Below, piece by piece: positions 4,577 to 5,072 of a stretch of 5,072 nucleotides of DNA (positions are counted from its first letter, which is position 1; every line of letters begins with the position of its first letter). The stretch is from NCBI GenBank assembly GCA_021844725.1, contig JAKBSX010000300.1, positions 1-5,072 of the forward strand, in the 5' to 3' direction. The position numbers and the translations under genes were made by a program. The notes under the pieces are model-generated. The model saw only the letters and a program-made list of their open reading frames with translations, was not told the DNA's origin and did not search any database. The DNA comes from Actinomycetes bacterium. Lineage in GTDB: Bacteria; Actinomycetota; Acidimicrobiia; Acidimicrobiales; Acidimicrobiaceae.

Positions 4577-4850
4577 TCATATAGAAGCCGTTGGCGTAGT
4601 CCTCTGTCGACTGAAGGAAATAGTCCCTTTCCCTCTCCATCACTGCGTTGACGATGCCTTCCAGGAGTGTTGAAAGGGAAACGTTCTCTCCCTTCTGCAT
4701 CCTGTCGAATATCTCGTCTGCAGTCTTCTCTGTAAGGCTGTCTGCCGTACTGTCCTCTTCCTCCTCCTGTACCTTTTCCATCACTGTACCTGTACTGTTC
4801 CTTGCCTCTCTTCTCATAACTCCTCTCTCCATGTTTCCTTTGTCATACAT
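4566..4850 (-). pseudogene. IS256-like transposase, N-terminal fragment
   Basis: Residues 1-95 of a minus-strand ORF that remains open to 4446. The acidic N-terminal stretch is followed by VSLSTLLEGIVNAVMERERD (57-76), then YFLQSTEDYANGFYMRKLH (77-95). This matches the IS256-family (Transposase_mut) N-terminal pattern of a helix with ..vMErEr..fL followed by NGyy.R.L. In an intact protein (about 400 aa, DDE chemistry in the cytoplasm) the next residues would read like T.fG.l.l.vPR.R. Here they become MWTWRFNFYHFRRS, which is unrelated, so all catalytic residues are missing. The first ATG (4850) has no SD; ATG 4832 or ATG 4781 could be the original start. It is non-functional. The family call is from pattern memory. 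Confidence 0.55.
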
Positions 4851-4865
4851 CTGTCAGACATACTA

Positions 4866-4897
4866 TCTTCCTCTTTCTCTCTTTCTGTTTTCGTTTT
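4866..4897. other. Pyrimidine-rich spacer between two transposase remnants
   Basis: On the plus strand this is almost only C and T, with several TTT and TTTT runs. It separates the 5' end of the IS256-like fragment from the homologous part of the plus-strand transposase fragment. It could act as a T-rich terminator for plus-strand transcription, or be a low-complexity junction left by rearrangement. Confidence 0.3.
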
Positions 4898-4918
4898 ACA
4901 CAATTTTCCGGTGTACTC

Positions 4919-5068
4919 CCGGACAGGATCGAGAAGGCAATACGCACGCTGAAATCATGTCTCGGACTCGGTCCCGTGTATCTCTCGACGAAGGAACATG
5001 TACTCGGCCATATCTATGTGCACGCGCTCGCATACCAGATGCGCTCTGTAATGAGACTGAAACTGTAG
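4919..5068 (+). pseudogene. IS4/IS1634-like transposase, C-terminal fragment
   Basis: About 49 residues beginning PDRIEKAIRTLKSCLGLGPV and continuing YLSTKEHVLGHIYVHALAYQ to a TAG at 5066-5068. IEKAIRTLKS..GLGPVY....HVLGHIYVHALAYQ is the conserved C-terminal block of IS4/IS1634-type DDE transposases (IE.aFR.lKs.L..RPvy....v.gHi.v..LA). The glutamate of RIEKAIR is likely the last residue of the catalytic DDE triad. The frame is open further upstream but reads as Phe/Ser-rich spacer, so the first two-thirds of the protein, with the two aspartates, are absent. The stop arrives soon after the conserved block, earlier than usual. It is a dead remnant, head-to-head with the IS256-like fragment. Confidence 0.7.
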
Positions 5069-5072
5069 GAAG

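Noticed and set aside
1..5072. CRISPR array
   Set aside because: No series of identical 24-37-base repeats with unique spacers; the only regular repeats are the short palindromes at 2884-2959.

Overview
The window looks archaeal, most likely a euryarchaeon of the Thermoplasmata type (inference). The supporting signs are AT-rich TATA-like boxes about 25 bases before starts, one apparently leaderless gene, Shine-Dalgarno (SD) sites matching the end of archaeal 16S rRNA mainly inside operons, a small AbrB/SpoVT-type regulator, free use of ATA, AGA and AGG codons, and transposase debris. No ribosomal, tRNA or core metabolic gene is present. This is an accessory, mobile-element-rich region.

Left part (1-1798, plus strand): after a short non-coding lead with a hairpin and a 20-bp near-palindrome, a TATA box drives a two-gene operon. 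The first gene encodes a 130-aa Cys/His/Trp-rich protein of unknown function. The second encodes a 410-aa multidomain protein with an N-terminal domain resembling DUF6575-like sequences and a C-terminal tail carrying a duplicated GQGG[MF]Q motif.

Middle (1784-2960, minus strand): an AbrB-type regulator and a beta-class DNA methyltransferase form a tight operon that converges on the 410-aa gene with a 15-base 3' overlap. The AbrB promoter holds three copies of GTTATAACC plus a fourth palindrome, all 22-23 bp apart, which is a likely autoregulatory operator array. The convergent 130-aa/410-aa pair plus the AbrB-controlled methyltransferase is the best candidate here for an undescribed system, possibly modification- or defence-related. 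No nuclease motif is visible, so that role is speculative.

Right-middle (2985-4309): a second minus-strand cluster runs from a zinc-ribbon protein (118 aa) through a 73-aa ORF to a small gene broken by an apparent two-base insertion. It ends in a perfect 11-bp hairpin that overlaps an unstarted 53-codon ORF remnant. A winged-helix protein gene diverges from the zinc-ribbon gene across a shared promoter containing two palindromes.

Right end (4310-5072): decayed insertion sequences. An IS256-like transposase N-terminus on the minus strand is cut off in the middle of its domain and joined to unrelated sequence. An IS4/IS1634-like transposase C-terminus lies on the plus strand. The two are separated by a pyrimidine-rich tract.
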